Positions 19,701 to 26,490 of a DNA stretch of 64,000 nucleotides are shown piece by piece. A model generated the notes under the pieces. It ran no database searches and was not told the origin of the DNA. It saw only the letters and a list, made by a program, of their open reading frames with translations. The DNA is from Gelidibacter salicanalis (lineage in GTDB: Bacteria > Bacteroidota > Bacteroidia > Flavobacteriales > Flavobacteriaceae). The DNA lies in the NCBI RefSeq assembly GCF_016469035.1, contig NZ_JAEHJZ010000004.1:173173-237172 (forward strand). The letters run 5' to 3'. A program made the translations under genes and the position numbers. The stretch's first letter is position 1. Every line of letters begins with the position of its first letter.

Positions 19701-22372
19701 GCACTGCCAGTGCCACCTTCAACGGAACGGGCACAGACCCTGACGGCGGTGCGATCACCACCTACCAATGGACACAGCAGCGCGGCCCCAATGTCGCCAC
19801 CCTGAGCGGGGACAGTACGGCGGACCTTACCGTAGATGGATTGGTAGAAGGAACCTATGTGTTCAGGCTGGCCGTCACCGATGACCAGAACGAGACCGGA
19901 ACGGACCAGGTCACGCTGGTGGTACAGACGGCTGCAGGGACTGCCCCGATTGTGGAGGCCGGTGCCGACCGGACCATAAACCTGCCCACAAACAATATTA
20001 TACTGAACGGGACCGGAAGTGACCCTGATGGAGGTGCCGTCAGCTTTTTATGGACCCAGCAAAGCGGGCCAAGTGCCACGCTCAGCGGGACCACCACCCC
20101 TGCACTGAGCGCCAGTAATTTGGTGGAGGGCAGCTACGTGTTCAGGTTGACTGTGACCGATCCCGAGAACAATACGGCATTCGATGAGGTGACCGTAACG
20201 GTCCTTCCCGAGGCTGTCGAAGGCTTTGCCCTTAGAATCAATAGCGGTGGACCGCAGATCACCCTGGGGACGACCAGTTTTGGGGCAGACCAATATGCTT
20301 CCGGGGGAAAACGATATAATACATCGAGCCCCATTGCCGGGACCGATGGCGATGCGCTCTACCAGACCGAGCGCTTTGGAGTGGTTACATATCAAATACC
20401 GGTTCCCAACTCTGGGGAATATAATGTGCGCCTGCACTTTGCCGAACTTTATTTTGGGGTGGGCAGCCAATCGGGGGGCCCAGGGTCTCGGGTATTCAAT
20501 GTCACTATAGAAGGGAACCCAGTCCTTACCAATTTCGACATCCTTTCCGAGGTATTGCCGGCCACGGCCATTCAAAAGACATTTGATGGAGTCATAGTTA
20601 CAGATGGCTTTGTCACCATACAGTTTTCAAAGGTCGTCGAAAATCCAAAAATTTCTGGAATCGAGGTATTGGGCAGTGGCAGCTCCAGCGCTCCCCCAGT
20701 AGCAAACGCTGGAGCCGACCAGACCATTGCCTTGCCGATAAACAGCACGACTTTCAACGGAACGGGAACAGACCCTGACGGCGGCACGATCATCGCCTAC
20801 CAATGGACACAGCAGAGCGGCCCGAACACCGCCACGCTGAGCGGGGACAGTACGGCGGACCTTACCGTGGGTGGATTGGCAGCAGGAACCTATGTGTTCA
20901 GGCTGACCGTCATCGATGACCAGAACGAGACCGGAACGGACGAGGTCACGCTGGTAGTCCAGACGGCTGCAGGGACTGCTCCGATTGTGGAGGCCGGTGC
21001 CGACCAGACCATAACCTTGCCGATAAACAGCACGATCTTCAACGGAACGGGCACAGACCCGGACGGCGGTGCGATCACCGCCTACCAATGGACTCAGCAG
21101 AGCGGCCCGAATACCGCCACGCTGAGCGGGGACAGTACGGCGGACCTTACCGTGGGCGGATTGGCCGCAGGAACCTATGTGTTCAGGCTTGCCGTCACCG
21201 ATGACCAGAACGAGACCGGAACGGATGAGGCCATGCTGGTAGTCCAAATGGCTGCAGGGGCAGCCCCGATTGCCAATGCAGGGCCCGACCAGACCATAAC
21301 CTTGCCGACAAACAATATTACATTGAACGGGACCGGAAGTGACCCTGATGGAGGTGCCGTCAGCTTTTTATGGACCAAGCAAAGCGGACCCGGTGCCGCG
21401 TTGAGCGGGACCGCCACCCCTACACTGAGCGCCAGTAATTTGGTGGAGGGCAGCTACGTGTTCAGGTTGACGGTGACCGATCCCGAGAACGATACGGCAT
21501 TCGATGAGGTCACCGTAACGGTCCTTCCCGAGGCCGCCGGAGGCTTTGCCCTTAGAATTAATACGGGAGGCCCAGGAACGACCTATAATGGAACTATTTT
21601 TGAAGCAGATCAGTATTTTGATGTGGGGAAGACCTTAGACCGGCCCCAGACTGGAATGGCTCAGCCCTACCGTACTATACGTTACAGTCCATCAATGCTT
21701 ATGGCCTACAACATCCCAGTTCCTAGTGGCGAGTATACGGTAATTCTACATTTTGCAGAAATCTATTTTGGCGCCACTGGTGGAGGCTCGGGAGGTGTTG
21801 GTAGCCGGGTATTCGATGTGAGTTTAGAGGGGCAACTAGTAGAGGACAATCTAGATGTGTTTGCCCAAGCAGGAGGACCACAGAGCATGTTGATAAAGTC
21901 GCACACGGTTACAGTAACAGACGGTGTCTTGGATATTGATTTTTCCTCTCTTGCAAATGTTGGTGGTGTACGCCACCCAATCATTAATGCTATCGAGGTA
22001 TTAGGCACTGTAATGAATAACAAGCAAGGAGTTGCGGTAAAGGGAACAGCCGACAATTTTACCGATTCTGTAGCTAGTGAAAGCAGTGACGATGGACCGT
22101 TCTCGGAAATAAATAACATTACAAGAATAACACCTAATCCTGCAAGCTATGAAGTGCAGGTCACGTTATCTGATGTCTCCTTGAATATTATACACTTTAA
22201 CATTCACGATCTAGGAGGTCGATTGGTAAAAAGAACCAATTCAGGCAACTCACAACTGTCACCAGGACATTACCGCTTCGATATTTCCAATTTAGAAAAT
22301 GCTATATATATTATTAATATTACTACCAGCGATGGCAATAATTCAAGACACAAATTAATAATTAATAAATAG
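13742..22372 (+). CDS. Giant secreted glucose/sorbosone dehydrogenase-like multidomain protein with T9SS tail
   Basis: The 2,876-residue product starts with a Sec signal (hydrophobic segment about residues 29-46, ending GNAQ); an in-frame ATG at 13808 would give a shorter, more usual N-region. Domains in order, approximate: PQQ-type sugar-dehydrogenase beta-propeller (50-470, with AGGDMAFDSQGNLYIAIGD and GTRNPYRI); PKD (477-560); a CBM6-like region (670-800); Ig-like (810-900); malectin-like 1 (903-1050); Ig-like (1055-1150); FG-GAP/VCBS-like propeller with repeated DxDxDGDxD calcium loops (1170-1520); eight PKD/REJ-like repeats and malectin-like 2-4 (1533-2757); T9SS sorting domain (about 2792-2876, TPNPASYEVQV to HKLIINK). 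It would be exported through type IX secretion and cell-surface anchored or released, probably binding or oxidising polysaccharide. Substrate and cofactor use are not readable. Base composition of 18.3-21.5 kb is visibly richer in GC than the rest. Confidence 0.88.
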   Translation: MKNKLKLRPEFLFAVFRNLNKNMSSISRGAILGVFLILFSVYHGNAQLPTDFQKVELLTGLANATTMKFAPDGRIFIVDRYGELLIYKPDTQSTVSAGVLPVFHGFEDGFLGLAFDPEFTVNQKIYVYYSLPSVSKNRISQFSMNGDALELSTEVSMLEWDVQRINSYHAGGDMAFDSQGNLYIAIGDNTNHGLYGALDENNPNNSAEKSSSHTNDYRGKILRIKPNASNGSYTIPAGNLFPPGTPLTRPEIYVMGTRNPYRIFVDKENTDWLFWAEVGPDANTPGIMGPEGLDEINLTKTAGNYGWPYFSGVDNDPYQIPYKSPSPFYNDPAAPENTSVWNKAPYTIGATVLPPVEPAWLEFFHKSYFAGPRYYYDGAATDQQRLPAEFDGVFFYYDFNTSKIWAVKLDTTGNILSNEQLAPSVFPSSKNGFIDMKIGPDGHIYILEYGTGCCPQNAGTGKLVRVDYTGIITNLPPTVVINADVTSGSLPLTVNFTSAGTTDPNGDTPLTYAWDFQNDGTVDATTENAAFTFTSAGTYSVQLRVNDGKGAVGVKNVTIHAGNNAATFSFNSPLDGGFVGWGDDITIDLMVIDQEDGSTGSGIDCADVSVVPSLGHLNHFHDGATINGCSRTLTLQYEGHDIDGGADLFYVLGTNYTDQGGLQAFDQIQLHPKRKEAEYYDTQSGVETISNTDPLLGGEEAIRVDNNSHISFSGRNLFNINSVRYRVASIVTGGTIEFRTGSSTGPILATAVVPATGSLNTWINIDTPFTDPGGKHDLFFVFKNSSSSQDIFDVNYVEFTGAGVSVDNSPPLINEVKSLSTTEIHIEFSEYMNQASAETLSNYTINNGITVSGASLLGDGRSVLLNVSQMSSNTTYNLTVSNAQNLTGLPVSTGNYPLSMIGTIRINAGGPLVSQGPDSFEADQYFTGGSLYNAVIPIAETTDDALYQTERYGAFTYEVPVPVAGAYDIRLHFAELYFGVGRSGGPGSRVFNVSIEGVPVLTDFDILNETAPATALKKEFDNISITDGFATIQFSKVVENPKLSGIEILPPSTFEPVPNIYITFPANNSTVSQPFQVDFSVENWTIQEGGTHMHYSIDGQIIGPHYNYDPINIEGLSSGSHIIRLELYDVGHIPTGIFNEITVNVEDQGVCNSTPFPNSWAVHQLETNPYTAVYTIPDFDLDGDGLKDIVTGGWWYKNPGSASGNWIKNTIGGGFGNVVHVYDFDGDGFLDLLGTTLGSGSGNEYKSAQLLWAKNDGSGSFTVYTNIPAGTTNYSEPFLAGIAGGNFGLGNPYQMAINWNGAESTGSPVQLLTPTANPTTGTWTLVNISNNSSGEDIKAGDIDGDGDLDLFQGINWLRNEGNGNWTTFSTGVTYVTTPDRVQLADFNGDGRLDAIVGQLGLGSNPNRSEFAWFEAPEDPTQPWIRHILSTSVTGSLSVFAIDIDFDGDMDIVVGEWLGSRRLLVFENDLCNTGTWTTHILNDGALDQEHHDGAMVTDIDNDGDLDVISNGWLKHKVPRIYENTTLSNGSQIPIANAGPDQTITLPSTTSATFNGTGTDPDGGAITAYQWTQQSGPNAATLSGDSTADLTVGGLAAGNYVFRLTVTDDQNETSTDEVMLVVQTAAGAAPIVEAGADQTITLPTNTIILNGTGSDPDGGAVSFLWTKQSGPSAALSGTTTPALSASNLVEGSYVFRLTVTDPENDTAFDEVTVTVLPEATGGFALRINSGGPQITLGTTNFGADQYASGGKLYNISSPIAGTDGDVLYQTERFGTVTYQIPVPKSGEYDVRLHFAELYFGVGSQSGGLGSRVFNVSIEGLPVLTNFDILSEVLPATAIQKTFDGVIVTDGFVTIQFSKVVENPKISGIEVLGSGSSSAPPVANAGADQTIALPINTTTFNGTGTDPDGGAIIAYQWTQQSGPNTATLSGDSTADLTAGGLAAGNYVFRLAVTDDQNETGTDEVMLVVQTAAGAAPIVEAGADQTITLPGTASATFNGTGTDPDGGAITTYQWTQQRGPNVATLSGDSTADLTVDGLVEGTYVFRLAVTDDQNETGTDQVTLVVQTAAGTAPIVEAGADRTINLPTNNIILNGTGSDPDGGAVSFLWTQQSGPSATLSGTTTPALSASNLVEGSYVFRLTVTDPENNTAFDEVTVTVLPEAVEGFALRINSGGPQITLGTTSFGADQYASGGKRYNTSSPIAGTDGDALYQTERFGVVTYQIPVPNSGEYNVRLHFAELYFGVGSQSGGPGSRVFNVTIEGNPVLTNFDILSEVLPATAIQKTFDGVIVTDGFVTIQFSKVVENPKISGIEVLGSGSSSAPPVANAGADQTIALPINSTTFNGTGTDPDGGTIIAYQWTQQSGPNTATLSGDSTADLTVGGLAAGTYVFRLTVIDDQNETGTDEVTLVVQTAAGTAPIVEAGADQTITLPINSTIFNGTGTDPDGGAITAYQWTQQSGPNTATLSGDSTADLTVGGLAAGTYVFRLAVTDDQNETGTDEAMLVVQMAAGAAPIANAGPDQTITLPTNNITLNGTGSDPDGGAVSFLWTKQSGPGAALSGTATPTLSASNLVEGSYVFRLTVTDPENDTAFDEVTVTVLPEAAGGFALRINTGGPGTTYNGTIFEADQYFDVGKTLDRPQTGMAQPYRTIRYSPSMLMAYNIPVPSGEYTVILHFAEIYFGATGGGSGGVGSRVFDVSLEGQLVEDNLDVFAQAGGPQSMLIKSHTVTVTDGVLDIDFSSLANVGGVRHPIINAIEVLGTVMNNKQGVAVKGTADNFTDSVASESSDDGPFSEINNITRITPNPASYEVQVTLSDVSLNIIHFNIHDLGGRLVKRTNSGNSQLSPGHYRFDISNLENAIYIINITTSDGNNSRHKLIINK
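18340..22010 (+). repeat. Higher-order in-gene repeats: PKD-like triplets each followed by a malectin-like module
   Basis: Eight PKD-like units of about 90 codons start near 18340, 18620, 19370, 19660, 19950, 20690, 20980 and 21260. Malectin-like units (FALRINSGGPQITLG start) follow at about 18900, 20220 and 21545. The order is P-P-M, P-P-P-M, P-P-P-M, a unit length of about 1.32 kb in the last two. The last PKD before each malectin is always the SFLWT type (TVLPEA end). Bases 19255-19425 and 20580-20750 look identical by eye, showing recent duplication or gene conversion. Confidence 0.85.
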
Positions 22373-22494
22373 AAAAAAGCGTAGATTGGTATTTAGGAGA
22401 TAAAATAAAGAGGTTGATGGAGCCTTCAAATGGATAGCACTGAGAAGGGAAAGCTGAGAATTTCCTGCTCCCCTTCCCTCGCTTCAGCATTCGC

Positions 22495-23042
22495 CATTCT
22501 AACGGAAATGATACTGCAAGCTATCTGCCAGATCTTCTTCCGGCACTTTCAGTTCCATACTGTCCATGGAGGCGTTGGCCTTTATGGACGCAGAATCGAG
22601 GGCCTACTTGTGTCAGCTTACCATGCCTTTTTCGATGCACATCTGAAGCATGTTTGTAAAGACCTGCTCGAACACCTCTTCCGGAAAAAGTTGGCGTGCA
22701 CGGCTGAGGGTGGAATGTCAGGGCAGTTTATCTTCAATGTCATAACCAATAAAGAACAAGATGTTCAGTCGCGTACTACAATGTTGATGAGCCTCCTGTC
22801 GTTGATGATGTTCTCCAGGCCTTCCTGTCGGTCAGGCATATAGCCGAGCAAGCAGAATTTAAAAAAAACGATGGGATCAATGCTTTTTTGACCACAGGTA
22901 CCGTAAATCGATTCGGTCAATCTGTAGAGATAGTCTAGATCCAGTAAACCTTTGAGCTGACGATAGAAGTTTTGCCCGGAAACACGTTCACTCAGAAAAA
23001 CAGGATGAACAACTTTTCTTGATATGTCTTTTTACTTTGCAT
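22495..23042 (-). pseudogene. Decayed IS1182-family transposase, N-terminal half
   Basis: On the - strand, pieces in different frames reconstruct an IS1182-type DDE transposase: MQSKKTYQEKLFILF, then LSERVSGQNFYRQLKGLLDL, IDPIVFFKFCLLGYMPD, RLNILFFIGYDIEDKLP, HSTLSRARQLFPEEVFEQVF, MLQMCIEKGMV and ASIKANASMDSMELKVPEED. At least two frameshifts and several stops (for example after DKLP, replacing the W of PWHSTLSR) separate them, and everything after the KANASMDS region is missing. The ATG would be at 23042. It cannot code for an active transposase. Nothing coding is seen between the giant gene's stop and this remnant. Confidence 0.85.
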
Positions 23043-23156
23043 ATCAACAAATTATAAAATTTTTTACCTGAAAACACATTGTTCTATTAACTTTATCAAC
23101 AGAGTTGTGCAGCGGGCACACCGTTTATAATTAATTACCTGGTTTTAGACTACTTA

Positions 23157-23180
23157 CAAAAATCCTCGCGGATTTTTTAT
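23157..23180 (+). terminator. Small hairpin with T-run
   Basis: AAAATCC TCGC GGATTTTTTAT forms a short stem followed by Ts on the + strand. No + strand gene ends nearby now; it may be left over from a gene lost when the IS1182 remnant arrived. Confidence 0.5.
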
Positions 23181-23275
23181 TCCGTTTTTATTTTGTTAAA
23201 TTAGGTACTTAACCAACTAATCATACAAGAAACACGTTAGCCACAAGCATGTCGAAAATGATATAAAAATTTATT

Positions 23276-23533
23276 ATGGAAGTAAATTTGGCATATTATC
23301 GCAGAAAAGATTGGAATAAATTCTTAAAAATGATTAACGATAGAGATGCAATGCATGACTCTTGGGAAGATTGGCACAAATCATATTTAAGAACAAAGCA
23401 CATCTTAACTTCCCAAGGTTTAACTGTAAACGACTTTATCGTCGATTTGGATAAATTAAAAAAATATTGTTCCAATAAAGGTGTACAAATTGACGGAAAA
23501 GCTCGATCACAATTCGTATCTAATATAAAATGA
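23276..23533 (+). CDS. Small protein of unknown function, first of a coupled pair
   Basis: The 85-residue product is soluble and charged (YYRRKDWNKFLKMINDRD at the start, many Lys/Trp/Asp), with no signal peptide and no recognised domain. Its stop overlaps the next start by four bases (ATGA), so the pair is probably cotranslated. It lies about 40 bases after a CACGTTAGCCACAAGC motif that resembles boundaries of cassette-like units in this stretch. The paired small genes could be an accessory module such as toxin-antitoxin or immunity, but nothing in the sequences proves it. Confidence 0.65.
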   Translation: MEVNLAYYRRKDWNKFLKMINDRDAMHDSWEDWHKSYLRTKHILTSQGLTVNDFIVDLDKLKKYCSNKGVQIDGKARSQFVSNIK

Positions 23534-23781
23534 ATAAAGAACACTTAGCCAAAGTACAAGCTTTATTAACGGAATGGAATCCGCTCGGGGAACGATCCTC
23601 TCAGATAAGTGACTTGAATAACTATGAAATCGAAGCAACTGATATTTTATGGCATGTAAAAAAGACCAACACAGTTGATCAGATAAATAAAATGACAAAT
23701 ACTGTTTTAAGTCCAGCTTTTGGGATCCATGTGGACCAGTTAAATGTAAAGTTATTGCCAAAAAGATACATTCAATTTTAA
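23530..23781 (+). CDS. Small protein of unknown function, second of a coupled pair
   Basis: The 83-residue product includes LLTEWNPLGERSSQISDL, reminiscent of the short 'WDPLG' type proteins (DUF1871-like), followed by a predicted helical half. No signal peptide or membrane segment. It is coupled by a four-base overlap to the preceding gene and followed 12 bases later by a structured region (23793-23890). I do not recognise a function; the DUF1871 resemblance is weak. Confidence 0.65.
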   Translation: MNKEHLAKVQALLTEWNPLGERSSQISDLNNYEIEATDILWHVKKTNTVDQINKMTNTVLSPAFGIHVDQLNVKLLPKRYIQF

Positions 23782-23792
23782 ATGAAAAATAA

Positions 23793-23890
23793 AACACGAA
23801 AGCAATATATAAGCCGTGGGCTGGTCTGCCCTCACTTGGAAAATCCTGCTGATTTCCCAAAGCCAGTTCTTATTTAAAGAGGTTCGTGTT
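23793..23890. repeat. Structured 98-bp element bounded by AACACGAA / TTCGTGTT
   Basis: AACACGAA (23793-23800) and TTCGTGTT (23883-23890) are exact reverse complements. Between them an imperfect inner inverted repeat (CTTGGAAAATC against GATTTCCCAAAG) sits near 23836-23863. The segment is GC-richer than its surroundings and follows a gene stop by only 12 bases. The layout of outer and inner arms resembles a recombination or cassette site, or a small RNA; neither is proven. Confidence 0.5.
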
Positions 23891-24004
23891 GAGTCATCTG
23901 CTTGGCCGGCTGCGCCACAGCTCAAGATATACATATATGCAGTAGCACATTAAGCGCAACCATTTCAACATTTTTACATCTTATAGAAGATAAACTTATA
24001 TATT

Positions 24005-24435
24005 ATGAAAAAAGTACACTTATTATTTTTCTATGTATACTGACTTTCAATTGTAATTCAGATGATGATTCCACTATTGCACAGAATTGTGATATCATCT
24101 CTGAAATTATTTCCGAAGTTGAATTTAATTTAATTAATACTTCAAATTATGAAATAACTGAAGTTGAATTAAAAAGCGATTGCTTGGAAATAACGTTCAG
24201 TTTCAGTGGATGTGGAACAGAATTGTGGGGAGAGAATTTATATAGTGTAAATGCTTTTTATGCTGTTTTCCCATTACAACGAGCAGTCAGAATGGAATTG
24301 ATAAATGAAGAGTTATGTCAAGCAGTATTTCAAAAATCAATTTCATTTGACCTAACTCCATTTAAAATTGAAGGGCAAAGTGAGATACCATTAAATATTG
24401 ATAGATGGAATGAACAAATTACTTATAAACAATAA
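24005..24435 (+). pseudogene. Putative lipoprotein with a one-base frameshift in its start A-run
   Basis: From 24013 on the open frame reads STLIIFLCILTFNCNSDDD and continues for about 140 residues with two more cysteines, as a Bacteroidetes lipoprotein would. The only suitable ATG (24005) is out of frame: it reads MKKVHLLFFYVY and stops. One extra A in the six-A run would give MKKSTLIIFLCILTFNC, a perfect lipoprotein signal with Cys17. So this is a frameshifted gene, an assembly error, or a phase-variable homopolymer. An open frame from 23902 exists but its first 34 residues do not look like a protein start. Function unknown. Confidence 0.65.
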
Positions 24436-24691
24436 AAAAACGTGCTACAACAAAGAAGATGTATTAAAATAATTGCTCAATTTTGGGCTTAACCAAAGAT
24501 CGTTTCAAGTTTACTATATCTGAATTTCCGCTGGAAATTACTCGCATTTCGGTAAGAAATTAATCTCCTTAACCTAATGTTTGATTAGGAAAAAAAAACC
24601 CAAATAAAAGCTAAAAACAAACCATTATAACAATGTTAGTCAATATCAAACGCAACTGATTCTCATTTTTAGCATCTTTAAAAAAAATATT
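24436..24691. other. Gene-free spacer with cassette-like border motifs
   Basis: ACGTGCTACAACAAAG begins four bases after the preceding stop, and CAATGTTAGTCAATATC lies near 24630-24650 before the next gene. Together with CACGTTAGCCACAAGC near 23230 these recur at unit borders between small genes. They are not canonical integron attC cores. Otherwise the region is AT-rich and empty. Confidence 0.4.
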
Positions 24692-25015
24692 ATGAAAGCA
24701 CGAATTTTAGTCTTACTTCTGATTGTCGGAATTGGGTTTTTGAATAGCTGTAATAATGATGATGATGATTCATCGCAAGAAAAAAGTATTAATGGAACTT
24801 GGTATCTCACTAATATAAGAGGTGGGTTAGGAAGTATGAACAACGACTATTCCATAGGGGACGTAAAATGGACTTTCGACCAAACGAATTCGATTTTGAT
24901 AGTAGAAAACAAAATTGGAAACAGCAATTCTTTTTATTTGCACAGCGGAACCTACTCTTTTAATATTGTAGAGAATGAAGAAACACAAATATTTTTTATA
25001 GATAATAATAACTAA
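24692..25015 (+). CDS. Lipoprotein, truncated at its C-terminus by an IS982 element
   Basis: The 107-residue product begins with a lipoprotein signal, lipobox LNSC with Cys20, then an acidic NNDDDDSS tether typical of Bacteroidetes surface lipoproteins. The following NGTWYLTNIRGGLG and FDQTN segments resemble lipocalin-like small lipoproteins, which usually run to about 130-150 residues. Here the frame ends within three bases of the IS982 left end at 25013, where the beta-barrel would still be incomplete. So the gene was probably cut by the insertion or an adjacent deletion. Confidence 0.65.
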   Translation: MKARILVLLLIVGIGFLNSCNNDDDDSSQEKSINGTWYLTNIRGGLGSMNNDYSIGDVKWTFDQTNSILIVENKIGNSNSFYLHSGTYSFNIVENEETQIFFIDNNN

Positions 25016-26060
25016 TGCGAATCAAGGGTTAAAAAATTAGTGCTATAAAGGCCGCCGCCAGTCTTCCATATGCATGAAGGGTCAAACCTTTTATAGACCT
25101 GACTTACTTGCTTTCTGTATGTCAGATTTTTCAATAAGCCAACTGAACAATGCCCCTATGGGCTGTCTGATTTTAGACACAGCTCTTGAATATAGGTCGT
25201 TACAGGCTCTGTCAATTTTTCTCAGAACATCCGCCATTCCTTTTACGGCCTTTACGGGAGTTAGCATCTCAGAGTTAAAGTTGGCATTCATATTTTGAAA
25301 AAAAGCAGTGTCATTATATATTTTATCTCCAAAGAAAGTACGGTCTTCAATTTCGGACCAAGCCTCTTTATAAAGGCTAAGATCATTGGCGGAAGCTGGT
25401 GTAAATATGATCTGCTCTGGATGTGGCAACCTACCTGCATTGCAAAAGCCCAGCGCATGCAGCTTCATGCCGTAATAGTACATGCTTTTTGTGGAACAGT
25501 GGCCCTTGGCCGTTATTTCCGGCGCTACCTTTCCTGCACGTTTCCCCGAGCAGGTAAGAATGGGCATGGAATCCAGCACGCTAAAATTCCCGGAGCACTC
25601 TTTTGGGGCAAATTCACCCAAGAGTGTTTCCACAAACCGACCCATTACATGGGAAATCCTGTTGAGCCTATTGTTAAAGGCTTGATAGCTGCCCAGATCG
25701 GGAAACCAATCCAGTAGATATTTCCTTGCAAATTGATGTATCTTGTTCATTTTAAAAATCCCCTGATGCTGCATCACAAAAAGGTATATGGTTATAATTT
25801 CTTGGCCTGTAAGCTTAGGTTCCCTATTGTTGCTGAAGCGTTCACAACTATACTGTAGGTTGCCCCCGAACTTTTCACAGATATAGTAATATATTTTCAC
25901 TAACTTGAAATCCTTGTTGTTGGTCTCTGTATTCAAAATAATCTTGTAGGAAATTGACTATTAAGATGTTGAAAATCATTAATTTAAATAAGTTTGAAGC
26001 GTTGTTTTGCAACAGATTAAGCTTGTTTTTTCATTATGATTCAAGTCTTGATTCGCATTA
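25013..26060 (-). mobile_element. IS982-family insertion sequence
   Basis: The element is bounded by matching 14-base terminal inverted repeats: TAATGCGAATCAAG at 25013-25026 and its reverse complement at 26047-26060. It contains one transposase gene on the - strand. The bases just outside the two ends do not match, so no target duplication is visible. The left flank is a lipoprotein gene and the right flank is an IS200/IS605 transposase gene, so the two flanks were not originally adjacent. Confidence 0.85.
25091..25936 (-). CDS. IS982-family transposase, frameshifted near its end
   Basis: The 281-residue frame is a DDE transposase of the IS982 type, with LTGQEIITIYLFVMQHQG, the first acidic residue in SVLDSMPILTC, and FFGDKIYND for the second. 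The frame stops after KASKSGL. The adjacent frame continues with RSIKGLTLHAYGRLAAAFIA to a stop at 25029, which is the normal IS982 C-terminus; one missing G in AAG(G)TCAGG explains the switch. The active-site domain is largely intact, but the true C-terminal 25 residues are lost, so activity is doubtful. Confidence 0.85.
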   Translation of the reverse strand: MNTETNNKDFKLVKIYYYICEKFGGNLQYSCERFSNNREPKLTGQEIITIYLFVMQHQGIFKMNKIHQFARKYLLDWFPDLGSYQAFNNRLNRISHVMGRFVETLLGEFAPKECSGNFSVLDSMPILTCSGKRAGKVAPEITAKGHCSTKSMYYYGMKLHALGFCNAGRLPHPEQIIFTPASANDLSLYKEAWSEIEDRTFFGDKIYNDTAFFQNMNANFNSEMLTPVKAVKGMADVLRKIDRACNDLYSRAVSKIRQPIGALFSWLIEKSDIQKASKSGL

Positions 26061-26460
26061 TATATTTTTTTATCACTTCCTCACCTGCATATTGACCCGC
26101 AGTATTCTCATAGTAGCCACTTGTCCAAAAATTGCCGCCCCAAAGCATCTGTTTGAACTCTGGGTGAAGACGGAAAATCTCTTTGGCCGTAATGCTCTTG
26201 ACAGCTCCGACTATCTTCTTGGGAGCATTCATTGGGATGCTCTGAATCAAAAAATGCTCTGAATCAAAAAATGAACATGGTCATCATCCTGACCAATTTC
26301 CAAAAAGTGAATCTCGTAACGCTCTTCGATTTTCAGATAAATATCCTTAAAAGTGGACGAAACTTTAGCATTCAATACTTTTCTCCTATATTTTATAGGG
26401 ACAAACACAATGATACAAAAGCAAGCTTTTATTATGACTCTTGTGAATATGTTCACTCAT
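26061..26460 (-). pseudogene. IS200/IS605-family TnpA remnant with two frameshifts
   Basis: The frame begins at ATG 26460 as MSEHIHKSHNKSLLLYH, shifts near 26398 into PIKYRRKVLNAKV, and carries the HUH motif in GQDDDHVHFLIQSI and GGNFWTSGYYENTAGQY with the catalytic tyrosine region. A 17-bp tandem duplication (GCTCTGAATCAAAAAAT at 26239-26255 and 26256-26272) causes a second shift. The 3' end runs into the IS982 terminal repeat at 26060, so the end of the gene is missing. No accompanying tnpB is present. Confidence 0.8.
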
Positions 26461-26490
26461 CAATGCATGATTTAGCATTATACATTTGAT

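Noticed and set aside
17438-21417. Several long antisense open frames (up to 206 codons) inside the giant gene
   Set aside because: They arise from the GC-rich repeated DNA, repeat with the modules, overlap a clear coding frame on the + strand, and show no protein-like features.
22430-22843. A 137-codon + strand frame after the giant gene
   Set aside because: It is antisense to recognisable IS1182 transposase pieces on the - strand.
23228-24650. Canonical integron attC sites
   Set aside because: The GTTAGCC/GTTAGTC words deviate from the GTTRRRY core, no matching RYYYAAC partner is exact, and no integron integrase gene is present.
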